Source: CAZNQW01 sp964575225 (lineage in GTDB: Bacteria; Chloroflexota; Anaerolineae; JAAYZQ01). Taken from it: a stretch of 34,479 bases of DNA. This document shows positions 23,701 to 31,403 of this stretch, piece by piece; positions within the stretch are counted from its first letter, which is position 1, and the number at the start of each line of letters is the position of its first letter. The position numbers and the translations under genes were made by a program. The notes below the pieces were generated by a model. The model had not been told where the DNA came from. It searched no databases and saw nothing but the letters and a program-made list of their open reading frames with translations. Where the stretch lies: contig CAZNQW010000011.1 of assembly GCA_964575225.1 (NCBI GenBank), positions 1 through 34,479 on the forward strand. The letters run 5' to 3'.

Positions 23701-25068
23701 ATGCTAGACCTGGTCATTGCTCACGGGACGCTGGTCACGGCCGAAGCCACCTTCCGCGCCGACCTGGGCATCCAAGGCGAGCGGATCGCCGCCATCGGCC
23801 AGTCGTTAACGGGCCGAGAGACCCTCGATGCCTCTGGCATGCTCGTCCTGCCCGGCGCCGTCGATGAACACGTCCACCTCCAGATGCCCGTCGGCGAGTT
23901 CACCTCCAGCGACGATTTCCACACCGGAACCGTAGCGGCCGCGTGCGGTGGCACAACCACCGTAATCGACTTTGCCGAGCCCAAGCCGGACCAATCTTTG
24001 GTCGATGCCCTTGCCGCCCGAATGAGCAAAGCAGACGGCCAAGTCGTCATCGACTATGGCCTGCACATGACCCTCCCGCGAGCCGACGAAGAGACCCTGG
24101 CCCAGATCCCGGCCTCCATCGCAGCCGGAGCCGCCAGCTTCAAGCTGTACATGACCTACGAGGGCCTGCGTCTTGAGGATGGCGAGCTGCTCCACGCCCT
24201 CCAGGCCCTGGCCCGTGTGGGGGGCCGTACCCTGGTCCACGCCGAAAACCACGATGCCATTGCCTACCTTCGGGCCCAGGCCCTGGCCGAGGGCCGCACC
24301 GGCCCGGAGAACCACCCCCTCACCCGGCCGGCGATCATGGAGGCCGAGGCCATTCACCGGATCCTGGCCCTGGCTCAACTCACCACCGCTCCGGTGATGA
24401 TCGCCCATCTATCGTGCTCAGCCGGGCTGGAGCAGGTACGCGCAGCTCGGGCGCGGGGGCAAACCGTCTATGTCGAAACCTGCCCCCAGTATCTGCTTCT
24501 GGACGAGGCCGAGTACCATCGCCCCGACTTTACAGGCGCCAAATTCGTCTTGTCACCCCCGCTCCGCACCGAGATTGACCGGGAGGCCCTGTGGGCCGGG
24601 TTGGCCGCGGGCGAGATCGACACGGTGGCCACCGATCACTGCCCCTTTTTCTTTGACACGCAAAAGACACGCGGGCGAACCGACTTTACCCTCATCCCCA
24701 ACGGCGCGCCGGGCATCGAAACTCGCTTGCCCCTACTCTACACCCACGGTGTGCGAACCGGACGGCTGACGCACCAGCGCTGGGTGGAGGCCTGCTGCAC
24801 GGGCCCGGCCCGGCGTTTTGGTCTGGCCCCGCGCAAGGGAACGCTGACCGTGGGCGCCGATGCCGATGTGGTGATCTTTGACCCCAACCGTCGGATGAGG
24901 CTCTCGGCCGAAGGGCTGCACCAGCGCGTCGACTATTGCCCATACGAAGGCTGGCAACTTGACGGATACCCTGCCATGGTCCTGGCCCGCGGCGAGATCC
25001 TCGTGCGCGACAACCAGTTCCTCGGCCAACCGGGCCGCGGGCGCTTTGTGGCCACAGCCCCCCGCTGA
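23701..25068 (+). CDS. hydA: Dihydropyrimidinase / D-hydantoinase family amidohydrolase
   Basis: 455 residues, cyclic amidohydrolase fold. The binuclear metal site is complete: HVH (His57, His59), carboxylated Lys148 in SFKLYMTYEG, His180 (LVHAENH), His236 (IAHLSCS) and Asp312 (ATDHCPFF). The region DDFHTGTVAAACGGTTTVIDF and the C-terminal GTLTVGADADVVIFDP are typical of the hydantoinase/dihydropyrimidinase branch, which opens dihydropyrimidine or hydantoin rings. Allantoinase cannot be excluded. The ATG at 23701 follows GAGGGAAGAACCC. It has its own promoter and is followed by a possible shared hairpin region at 25110-25148. No other pyrimidine-catabolism gene is in the window. Confidence 0.93.
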   Translation: MLDLVIAHGTLVTAEATFRADLGIQGERIAAIGQSLTGRETLDASGMLVLPGAVDEHVHLQMPVGEFTSSDDFHTGTVAAACGGTTTVIDFAEPKPDQSLVDALAARMSKADGQVVIDYGLHMTLPRADEETLAQIPASIAAGAASFKLYMTYEGLRLEDGELLHALQALARVGGRTLVHAENHDAIAYLRAQALAEGRTGPENHPLTRPAIMEAEAIHRILALAQLTTAPVMIAHLSCSAGLEQVRAARARGQTVYVETCPQYLLLDEAEYHRPDFTGAKFVLSPPLRTEIDREALWAGLAAGEIDTVATDHCPFFFDTQKTRGRTDFTLIPNGAPGIETRLPLLYTHGVRTGRLTHQRWVEACCTGPARRFGLAPRKGTLTVGADADVVIFDPNRRMRLSAEGLHQRVDYCPYEGWQLDGYPAMVLARGEILVRDNQFLGQPGRGRFVATAPR

Positions 25069-25109
25069 CAAGCGCCCCGGGGGCGGGAGACCGCTTTCAA
25101 CTGGATACG

Positions 25110-25148
25110 AAAAAACCTCCCAGCCCGTAGATACCGGACGAGAGGTTT
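25110..25148 (-). terminator. Intrinsic terminator of the receiver gene
   Basis: On the minus strand AAACCTC (25142-25148) pairs with GAGGTTT (25113-25119) around a long, partly pairing loop, and the 3' arm runs into six T (25110-25115). It is 39 bp beyond the stop at 25187. It may also act weakly for the convergent gene ending at 25068. Confidence 0.7.
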
Positions 25149-25186
25149 GCGCCCATCGATACTATCGGTGCTATGGGCTCACAGCT

Positions 25187-25621
25187 TTAGGACAGGCAAG
25201 CCGCCACTTGGTCCAAAAGCCCGTCCATACTCAGGACGGTGTGGGAATAGTAATGAAAACGAGCGTCGTTGTTCTGGCGACTGCGAAGCTGTATCTCTCG
25301 AATACGATCATCCCCCGAAAAACTGATAAAGAGAACCGGGACTCCGTCCCATTCCGAACTGGCACGGATCTGGTCCGTGAGCCGGATTGCGTCAGGGTGA
25401 GAATTGGACAGATCGACAATGGCCAGGTTGGGCCGGTTCATCAGCGAGGAGTAGAACGCCTCGGGCCAGCCGGGAGAGAGCTCTACATGGTAGCCGGCCA
25501 ATTGCAGCAGATCGGCCACACCTTCGAGCAACGCGGAACTGCGGCCAACGACCAAGATGCGCTGCCCGCTCAGATACCCGATCCTCGGTTTTTGCCCATT
25601 TCCTGAAAGTGGAATTTCCAT
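25187..25621 (-). CDS. Stand-alone receiver-like protein (degenerate)
   Basis: 144 residues with a CheY-like fold after a ~20-residue lead. A phosphoacceptor-like Asp70 sits at the end of strand 3 (LAIVDLSN), and a Ser-containing strand 4 end is present (VPVLFISFSG). The usual acidic pair after strand 1 is replaced (ILVVGRSS), and the conserved Lys of strand 5 is missing, so normal phosphorylation is doubtful. The ATG at 25621 is chosen because the fold starts soon after; a longer frame to 25693 would run into the upstream terminator. A TGC-TATGAT extended -10 lies on the minus strand at 25656-25663. It is separated by a terminator from the adjoining kinase/regulator pair, yet may belong to the same pathway. 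Confidence 0.7.
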   Translation of the reverse strand: MEIPLSGNGQKPRIGYLSGQRILVVGRSSALLEGVADLLQLAGYHVELSPGWPEAFYSSLMNRPNLAIVDLSNSHPDAIRLTDQIRASSEWDGVPVLFISFSGDDRIREIQLRSRQNNDARFHYYSHTVLSMDGLLDQVAACLS

Positions 25622-25670
25622 AGTGTAGCCAAATGCCACCCTTTCGACTAGGGCCATCATAGCACAGAGG

Positions 25671-25704
25671 GGAAAACAAAGACATCCCCCCAAGGGAGGA
25701 TGTC
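25671..25704 (-). terminator. Intrinsic terminator of the kinase/regulator operon
   Basis: On the minus strand GACATCCTCCC (25694-25704) pairs with GGGGGGATGTC (25681-25691) with one T-G pair, leaving a minimal loop, and is followed by TTTGTTTTCC. It lies 57 bp past the response regulator stop. Confidence 0.85.
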
Positions 25705-25760
25705 AAGAGGTAAATTGTCCACACCTGTGGATTACGGCAAATCGGCAAGTCACTCAGCCA

Positions 25761-26420
25761 TCAGGCTTCGGAATCGGGCGTCAGGCCCATCCTCATGGCA
25801 AACAGACGCAACTCTGCCTTGCTGGTCAGGTCCAGCTTGTTGTAGATGTTGCGCAGGTGGGTCTTGATTGTCTTTTCGCTCAAAAAGAGCTTTGAAGCAA
25901 TCTCTGCATTGCGCAACCCCTCACTGGCCAGGTGAAAGACCTCGCGCTCGCGAGGGGTCAGCACCTGCAACGATTCTTCCCGACGAGTGGTGTCTTGTTG
26001 CAACCGCGTCAGTTGGTGGATCACCTTGGCCCCCACCGAAGGGGCTAGCAAAACCTCACCGCCATGGATCGCCCGGATATTGTCCGCCAGGCGCGGACCG
26101 CCCACCGTTTTGAGCACATAGCCCGAGGCGCCCGAGATCAGCGATGCGCTGATTTCATTGTCGTCGTCATAGGCCGAGAGGATCAGGATCTTGGAGTTGG
26201 GGCTGACGCTCAGCAATTGCCGACAGAAATCCGAGCCCAGACCATCGGGCAGGTGCAGATCCAACAGAATGACATCAGGCGGTTCCTCGGTCACCATAGC
26301 CAGCGCCTCATCGCCCCGACCTGCTTCCCCGATGACCGTAAAGCCCTCCTCCATATCGAGCAAGGTGCGCAGGCCTTCGCGAAAGATCGCGTGATCATCC
26401 ACCAACAAAATCTTGATCAT
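25761..26420 (-). CDS. NarL/LuxR-family response regulator
   Basis: 219 residues. The receiver domain has the acidic pair in LLVDDH (Asp8, Asp9), phosphoacceptor Asp54 (VILLDLHLPDG) and Lys in YVLKTVGG. The C-terminal LuxR-type helix-turn-helix is LTPREREVFHLASEG followed by NAEIASKLFLSEKTIKTHL, a standard DNA-binding output. The ATG at 26420 has GGAGA six bases upstream and lies 14 bp after the histidine kinase stop, so the two form a two-component pair. The length is normal. Target genes cannot be told from the window. Confidence 0.95.
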   Translation of the reverse strand: MIKILLVDDHAIFREGLRTLLDMEEGFTVIGEAGRGDEALAMVTEEPPDVILLDLHLPDGLGSDFCRQLLSVSPNSKILILSAYDDDNEISASLISGASGYVLKTVGGPRLADNIRAIHGGEVLLAPSVGAKVIHQLTRLQQDTTRREESLQVLTPREREVFHLASEGLRNAEIASKLFLSEKTIKTHLRNIYNKLDLTSKAELRLFAMRMGLTPDSEA

Positions 26421-26434
26421 GGCACATCTCCTTA

Positions 26435-28579
26435 TCAATCCTCATCGTCCACAAATACCCGGGCGTGCGTGGCACCCTCGGTGAGGGGGAATTGCAGTGT
26501 GAATACCGAGCCTTTCCCCACCTGACTCTGAACCGTGGCCTGGCCTCCATGGCGCTGCATCAGCTCCTGGACAATGGCCAGACCCAGCCCCGTTCCCGTC
26601 AAGCTGGGCGTATTGTTGCTTCCCCGGAAAAAGCGCTCGAAAATCCTTGTCTGCTCCTCCTCAGGAATACCCAATCCTGTATCGGCCACAGCAATCTCCA
26701 GGACCCTCTTGGACTCGATCAGGGTCTCGCCGGCCGATACCGAGACCTTGCCTTCGGGCTGACTGTACTTGATGGCATTGTCCACCAGGTTGGTCAACAT
26801 CTGGATCAGGTGGTTCTTGTCGGCCCACAAACGGGGAAGCTTTCCCTCCAACCGATTTACCAACACGATCCCCCGCTTTTGGGCAGTCTCGGTATAGACC
26901 TCCAAGACCTGCTCGATGATCTGCTCGGGAACCAGCCACTCGGGATCGACGCGCAGGACCTGGCGATCCAATCGGCTTAGATCCAGAATATTCTCGACCA
27001 TCGTCTCCAGGCGTTGCGTCTCCTGTTCGATCGTTCCCAAATAGTGGGCCTGCTTTTCTGGACGCCCCTTGCGCGCCAGGGTTGCGTAGAGCTTGATGAC
27101 CGCCAAAGGGGTGCGCAACTCGTGGGAGACATTGGAGACAAAGCGCGATTTAAGTTCGTCCAATTCCTTGAGCTGAGCGTTTTTCTCCTTTAGCTCCTGC
27201 AGGTGTTTGACCCGTTCATCTTCCAGAATCTTGACAGGAGTCACGTCCTCCAACAAGGCCACCAAATTTCCACCGGCATCTTCCGAGACGTAAGCGGGAG
27301 CCAGCGAAATCCGAACGTGCCGGGGCTCGCCCGCCTTGACCCGAATGCGGGCGTCAATCGTCTGGCGTTGGCCCGTGATCGAAACTTCTTCCAGACTGTT
27401 CTCGAGACGCTTGGCGTCTTCTTCCACCAGAAACTCGAAAAGGCTTTGGCCCACGAGGCTTCGCCATGGGTGCGACAGAAGCGAGGCCAACGCCGGATTC
27501 GAGACCCGGATGTCACCGGTGAAAGTGAGAACGCTCATCCCCAGGGGGGAGGATAGGATGACCTGTTCGTAATCGTACCGACGTTTTTCAGCGTGGGCGG
27601 GGTACACCCGCTCGACAATAAGGGACGTCTGGCTCGCCAGATGAGTCATCAACCGCAGGGCGTCGCGGCCAAAGCCCCGCTTGCGGTTGGATTCGGCGAC
27701 GCCCAACATACCCACTTCTTCAGCCGAAACCCGAATGGGCATGAGCAAGGTCTTTTCGATGCCAAGGGCCGCCATCACTTCCCGGTCAGAGGCCTCTGCA
27801 TACAACCAATCAGACGCTCCCCCACTGGAAAACCGCCACCCCCCCAAGGAGCCATCACCCCGCAGGGTCGCCTGCCGCAGTTCATTGCTTTTTTCGCCCG
27901 AGGCCGCCACACAGCGAAAGCGGTGTGACGCCCGAGGGCGTACAAAGGCAAAAGCATGGCGGGCTCCGGTCAACTCGGCTGCCTCGTCTACAATGGGTTG
28001 GAGTTCCGAACTGAGATCGAGCACGCGGGGCACACTGTCCAGCCGCGGTTCGACCACCTGCCGCAGGCGCAGCCGGGTGTCATCCAAGAGCTGAGCCTTG
28101 TTAATGACCGCTGCTACCGTATCGGCGACCCGTTCAGCCAGCCACTCGCTGTCCTCGTCAAACCAGTTGGGCTGCCGAGCCGTCCACTCCAAAAGGCCAA
28201 AGCTGCGGCCATTCACTCGGAAGGGGGCGCCCAACCAGGACCGGACGTCCTCCTCCCCGGGCACGCGCTCCCAGCGATCATCGTCCACCGTATCATCAAC
28301 CCGCACAACCCGACCGCTGTCCAGAACCGCGCGTCCGGCCCCCATCTGACTAACAGGCAGCGACAGATCTTTCAAAGGCGCCGGGGCGCCGCTTTTTGCC
28401 CTCACCTCCAGATGATCGCCAAGGAGCAACATGACCGCTGCCCCGTCGCTCGGCACCAGATCCTGGGCCTCTTTGAGCAGCAGCGTCAGAGCATCCAGCA
28501 GATCGTCCGCCTGACTGGTGCACTGGATCAGATCTAAAAGTCGCGCATTGAGATCTCGAGACTTGTGCGCAGTACTCAC
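26435..28579 (-). CDS. Soluble GAF-GAF-PAS sensor histidine kinase
   Basis: About 714 residues with no evident membrane segment. A GAF domain (about 10-155) carries DGAAVMLLLGDHLEV and WLGAPFRVNGRSFGLLEW. A second GAF follows (about 175-320; RHAFAFVRPRASHRF, LLMPIRVSAEEVGMLGV), then a PAS domain (about 335-450). HisKA has His486 in VSHELRTPL, and the ATPase domain has N box LVDNAIKYS, G1 DTGLGIPEEE, F box FERFF and G2 GTGLGLAIVQ. It senses an intracellular signal and should phosphorylate the downstream NarL-type regulator. I place the start at GTG 28579, five bases behind GGGAG; an upstream GTG at 28609 has no ribosome binding site. Confidence 0.93.
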   Translation of the reverse strand: MSTAHKSRDLNARLLDLIQCTSQADDLLDALTLLLKEAQDLVPSDGAAVMLLLGDHLEVRAKSGAPAPLKDLSLPVSQMGAGRAVLDSGRVVRVDDTVDDDRWERVPGEEDVRSWLGAPFRVNGRSFGLLEWTARQPNWFDEDSEWLAERVADTVAAVINKAQLLDDTRLRLRQVVEPRLDSVPRVLDLSSELQPIVDEAAELTGARHAFAFVRPRASHRFRCVAASGEKSNELRQATLRGDGSLGGWRFSSGGASDWLYAEASDREVMAALGIEKTLLMPIRVSAEEVGMLGVAESNRKRGFGRDALRLMTHLASQTSLIVERVYPAHAEKRRYDYEQVILSSPLGMSVLTFTGDIRVSNPALASLLSHPWRSLVGQSLFEFLVEEDAKRLENSLEEVSITGQRQTIDARIRVKAGEPRHVRISLAPAYVSEDAGGNLVALLEDVTPVKILEDERVKHLQELKEKNAQLKELDELKSRFVSNVSHELRTPLAVIKLYATLARKGRPEKQAHYLGTIEQETQRLETMVENILDLSRLDRQVLRVDPEWLVPEQIIEQVLEVYTETAQKRGIVLVNRLEGKLPRLWADKNHLIQMLTNLVDNAIKYSQPEGKVSVSAGETLIESKRVLEIAVADTGLGIPEEEQTRIFERFFRGSNNTPSLTGTGLGLAIVQELMQRHGGQATVQSQVGKGSVFTLQFPLTEGATHARVFVDDED

Positions 28580-28623
28580 CACATCTCCCACATAGGCCCA
28601 CGAATTCACGCGTTATAGTTCAT

Positions 28624-28651
28624 ATTATACCATAAAACTGACCAGATGCAA
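28624..28651 (-). promoter_or_regulatory. Promoter of the kinase/regulator operon
   Basis: On the minus strand: TTGCAT (28646-28651), a 16-base spacer, and consensus TATAAT (28624-28629), about 45 bases before the GTG at 28579. Confidence 0.65.
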
Positions 28652-28942
28652 TGCGCCATACTGGTTTTGTTCAGAATAGCTGTGTAGCGCGTGATTTTTG
28701 CAGAAATTGTACAAATACCATGGTCACCTCCGCCTGCCTGCACAGGAAGGTGCACGTGGGGCCCATGAATGGGAGATTGTACAGGCGCGGCAGCCGGCGC
28801 CTTGCCAAAGCAGGCACGCACTCCCAAGGTCTCGCGCCCAGGGGTAAGGGCTGCTCAGGATCCATCGCCAGCCCCACGCAAGTGCAGCCACACATTCAGC
28901 CCTGACCCACGCGAATAACAGATAGCGCAACGGGCAAAACTG

Positions 28943-28951
28943 TGTTATAAT
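28943..28951 (+). promoter_or_regulatory. Extended -10 promoter of nitrilase-like gene
   Basis: TGTTATAAT: a consensus -10 with the TGn extension. No good -35 is seen. The start codon at 28982 is about 30 bases downstream and is preceded by GGAGG. Confidence 0.6.
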
Positions 28952-28981
28952 AGTCTAAACCGGAAGGAGAGGAGGCACAGT

Positions 28982-30454
28982 ATGGAAAGCATGATCGTTG
29001 CGTGCGTCCAGCCTCGAATGAACATTCCTGCAACCCGCGAGGAGTTTGAATCTCAGGCTCGACGATTTCTTCGCCAGGCCCAGGCCAAGGCGGCACAGGT
29101 TACCATTTTCCCCGAACTCACAGGGCTCTTGCTCGCGCCCCCATTGATCTCGGGGTTCAAACTTGGGTTGGTCAAGCGGGCCGATCAGGCCAAACAACCC
29201 TCAGCCGGTCTCTTTCGTCGCGGGATCGGCAACATCTCTGAAGCAGCCGCGGCGGCTTTGGGCGGCGGGTTTCGGGGAAGTGTGACGCGCCTGCTACGCA
29301 AAGACAGCGATACCCTGCGCGATCTGTACCTGGAGGTATTCGGCGATCTGGCCCGCGAGTATGGGACAGCGATCGTAGCGGGCAGCCTGTACCTACACGA
29401 CGCCGAGACCGATAGCCTGCGCAACCGAGCCTATTTTTTTGATGTCGATGGGTCGGTACTGGGCTACCAGGACAAACTCAATTTGGCGCCCGACGAGACC
29501 GATCTGGCCAGCCCGGGCTCAGAGTTGGCCGTGATCCCGACCCGATTTGGGCGGGTGGGCATCCTCTTTGGGCGCGATGCCCTCTATCCAGAACTGGCCC
29601 GGCTGCTGGCACTTCAAGGGGCGGACCTCATCGCCGGCATCGCCGCCAGCCCTGGCGCAGCCCAGGCCGACATCATCCGCACGGCCTTGGCGTTGCGCGC
29701 CGAAGAGAACCAGGTCTACACCGCCGCCAGCTTTTTGCTAGGCCCTAACTATTTGAGCAAGGACAATCGTGAAGAGTATTTTGGTCGTTCGGTGCTCTTG
29801 AGCCCTATTTCCCTGTCGGAGCGAGGGGATGGAATCCTTGCCCAGGCCGGCACGAACCGCACCGAAACGCTGATCGCCAGTGACATGGATCTGGACGCCT
29901 TGGTCGAGATGCGGGCCACCAGCCGGTTCCGGCCTCGCCAGGAAATGAATCTGGGAAGCCTTGGTCCCATGCTGGCCGAAATGTACCAGCGAGGCTTGAG
30001 TCTGGAACAGGCCCAAGAACAGGGCATCGCCGGGCCACTGCCTGTGGTGCCTCTCTTCCCGGCCCTTGAACCTGAGCCTGTCGAACCCGAGCCTTACGAG
30101 CCAGAACCTGTGGCAATTGAAGCGCCCGCCTTCGCACCGGAGCCCTTTGAACCGGAACCTGTGGAGCCTGAGCAACCCGATTCTTCGCCCGAGCCCTACG
30201 AACCGGAACTCGTAGAGTCTGAACAACCCGGTTTTGCAGCCGAGCCCTACGAACCGGAACCCGTGGAGCCTGAACAGCCCGATTTTGCACACGAACCCGT
30301 CGAACTCGAGCCTTGTGAACCTGTTCCCTCGACCTTTACGCCAATAGCCTTTGAGGATTTCGATCTGGAGGAAGAGGAGGTTGTGGACGAGGTGTCCGAT
30401 TCCATTAAAGACACCCTCTCCCTGTCGGCATCGGCCGCGTTAGACGAAGAATAA
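28982..30454 (+). CDS. Nitrilase-fold protein lacking the catalytic Cys, with Glu/Pro repeat tail
   Basis: 490 residues. The first ~340 have the carbon-nitrogen hydrolase (nitrilase) fold. Of its Glu-Lys-Cys triad, Glu45 (IFPELTG) and Lys165 (YQDKLNLAP) are present, but the nucleophile position in VGILFGRDALYPE is Gly197 where active members have Cys (for example I-C-Y-D). It also carries a ~40-residue insertion after the Glu motif (about 55-110). The fold suggests an amide- or carbamoyl-binding pseudoenzyme. From residue 362 the tail is a Pro/Glu-rich repeat with a strongly acidic end (EDFDLEEEEVVDEV). No signal peptide or membrane helix is seen. The ATG at 28982 has GGAGG seven bases upstream. 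The next gene begins nine bases after its stop. Confidence 0.85.
   Translation: MESMIVACVQPRMNIPATREEFESQARRFLRQAQAKAAQVTIFPELTGLLLAPPLISGFKLGLVKRADQAKQPSAGLFRRGIGNISEAAAAALGGGFRGSVTRLLRKDSDTLRDLYLEVFGDLAREYGTAIVAGSLYLHDAETDSLRNRAYFFDVDGSVLGYQDKLNLAPDETDLASPGSELAVIPTRFGRVGILFGRDALYPELARLLALQGADLIAGIAASPGAAQADIIRTALALRAEENQVYTAASFLLGPNYLSKDNREEYFGRSVLLSPISLSERGDGILAQAGTNRTETLIASDMDLDALVEMRATSRFRPRQEMNLGSLGPMLAEMYQRGLSLEQAQEQGIAGPLPVVPLFPALEPEPVEPEPYEPEPVAIEAPAFAPEPFEPEPVEPEQPDSSPEPYEPELVESEQPGFAAEPYEPEPVEPEQPDFAHEPVELEPCEPVPSTFTPIAFEDFDLEEEEVVDEVSDSIKDTLSLSASAALDEE
30140..30292 (+). repeat. 51-bp in-frame tandem repeat (three units)
   Basis: Three diverged copies starting at 30140, 30191 and 30242, each beginning GAGCCC(T)nnGAACCGGAAC and encoding a 17-residue unit of the form EP-F/Y-EPE-x-VE-x-EQP. 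Shorter EPEP units flank it from 30068 to about 30327. Confidence 0.85.
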
Positions 30455-30463
30455 GTGGGGGCT

Positions 30464-31330
30464 ATGGGCCAAATCCTGGGCCTGGTCGGTTCGGCGCGGA
30501 GTTGGGGGAACTCGGAGCTGCTCACGCGCCAGATCCTACAGGGCGCTCAATCACAAGGGGCCGCCGTCGGCATTGTCCGACTGACCGACTTGCACCTGGA
30601 ATCCTGCACAGGCTGCCTGCGCTGCGCCATCGGCGGCGGGCCCTGTCCCATTGAGGACGACATGAAGTGGCTTATCGAGACCGTCGAGGCAGCCGACGGT
30701 TTGGTGCTGGCGGCGCCCACCTATTTCCTGGGACCGGCAGCGGTCATCAAGCTGATCCTCGACCGGCTGCTGATGGTCGTCGGGCGCATCGACCGGCCCC
30801 TCCCCACCCGTCGCCCGGCCGTCACGGTCGCTTCGGCTGGCCTGGAGGGCTGGCGCGGCGTCACCCTACCCTACTTGAACGCCCTGGTCGCGGCCTTTGG
30901 CTACCAGCCCATCGATAGCCTGGTAGCCATCGCCCCCGGGCCCGGCGAGGTGCTTTTGGATGAACCTCTCATGGCCCGAGCCCTGTCCCTTGGGAAGCGA
31001 TTGGGCCGCGGCGAGCTCGACCCGGAGGCTGCGCCCCCCAACGTCTGCCCTGTGTGCCGCAGCGATGCTTTTGTCCTTCAGGGAGACCGGGCCGTCTGCC
31101 CGATCTGCGGTTGCCAGGCGACGATCGATCAAACGCCCGAGGGGGTGCGCCTTGAATTCCAGCCCACCCCAGAAGGTGGGCAGCGTTGGACACCCGAGGG
31201 ACTGCGAACCCACATCGTCGATTGGGTAATGGCCACCGGCCCTCGCTTTCAGGCCCATCGGGCCGAGATCAAGGCCCGGCGGGAACCTTTCCGCGGGGCA
31301 GAACTTCCCTGGCTGTGCCCTCCCCGCTGA
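30464..31330 (+). CDS. Iron-sulfur flavoprotein-type NAD(P)H:FMN reductase with C-terminal zinc ribbon
   Basis: 288 residues. The N-terminal ~190 have a flavodoxin-like FMN reductase fold: LGLVGSARSWGNSE phosphate loop, then the compact cysteine cluster SCTGCLRCAIGGGPCPIEDDM (split: SCTGCLRCAIGGGPC), spacing CxxCxxCx6C, as in iron-sulfur flavoproteins (Isf), and VLAAPTYFLGPAA. The C-terminal part adds a ribbon with CPVC and CPIC pairs (residues about 194-215) that could bind zinc or iron, then a ~70-residue tail. It probably carries electrons between a 4Fe-4S cluster and FMN in an anaerobic pathway; the partner is unknown. I chose the ATG at 30464; a GTG at 30455 is possible. It lies between the nitrilase-like and dehydratase genes in one direction. 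Confidence 0.88.
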   Translation: MGQILGLVGSARSWGNSELLTRQILQGAQSQGAAVGIVRLTDLHLESCTGCLRCAIGGGPCPIEDDMKWLIETVEAADGLVLAAPTYFLGPAAVIKLILDRLLMVVGRIDRPLPTRRPAVTVASAGLEGWRGVTLPYLNALVAAFGYQPIDSLVAIAPGPGEVLLDEPLMARALSLGKRLGRGELDPEAAPPNVCPVCRSDAFVLQGDRAVCPICGCQATIDQTPEGVRLEFQPTPEGGQRWTPEGLRTHIVDWVMATGPRFQAHRAEIKARREPFRGAELPWLCPPR

Positions 31331-31403
31331 GGCAAAGGTGTAGGTGGCACCCAATCAAGAGGACTCCTGGCCAAAGAGCCGGCATTGGACGGAACACCCT
31401 ACC

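Larger units (their letters stand above)
28580..28981. other. Intergenic region between divergent kinase and nitrilase-like genes
   Basis: About 400 bp. It holds the minus-strand promoter at 28624-28651, a plus-strand extended -10 at 28943-28951, two TTGTACA words (28705-28711 and 28777-28783), and a GC hairpin AGGCGC/GCGCCT at 28783-28802 without a T tract. No coding frame or structured RNA family is supported. Confidence 0.55.

Noticed and set aside
28705..28783. Two TTGTACA words as a regulator site pair
   Set aside because: The words are short, 72 bp apart and partly explained by chance; no known regulator or matching promoter geometry could be assigned.
29738..30292. Minus-strand ORFs over the repeat tail
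   Set aside because: They are shadows of the repeat in the nitrilase-like gene; their regular pattern only mirrors the 51-bp repeat.
30140..30292. CRISPR-like array
   Set aside because: The repeats are coding, diverged, contiguous without spacers, and have a period of 51 bp that is a multiple of three.
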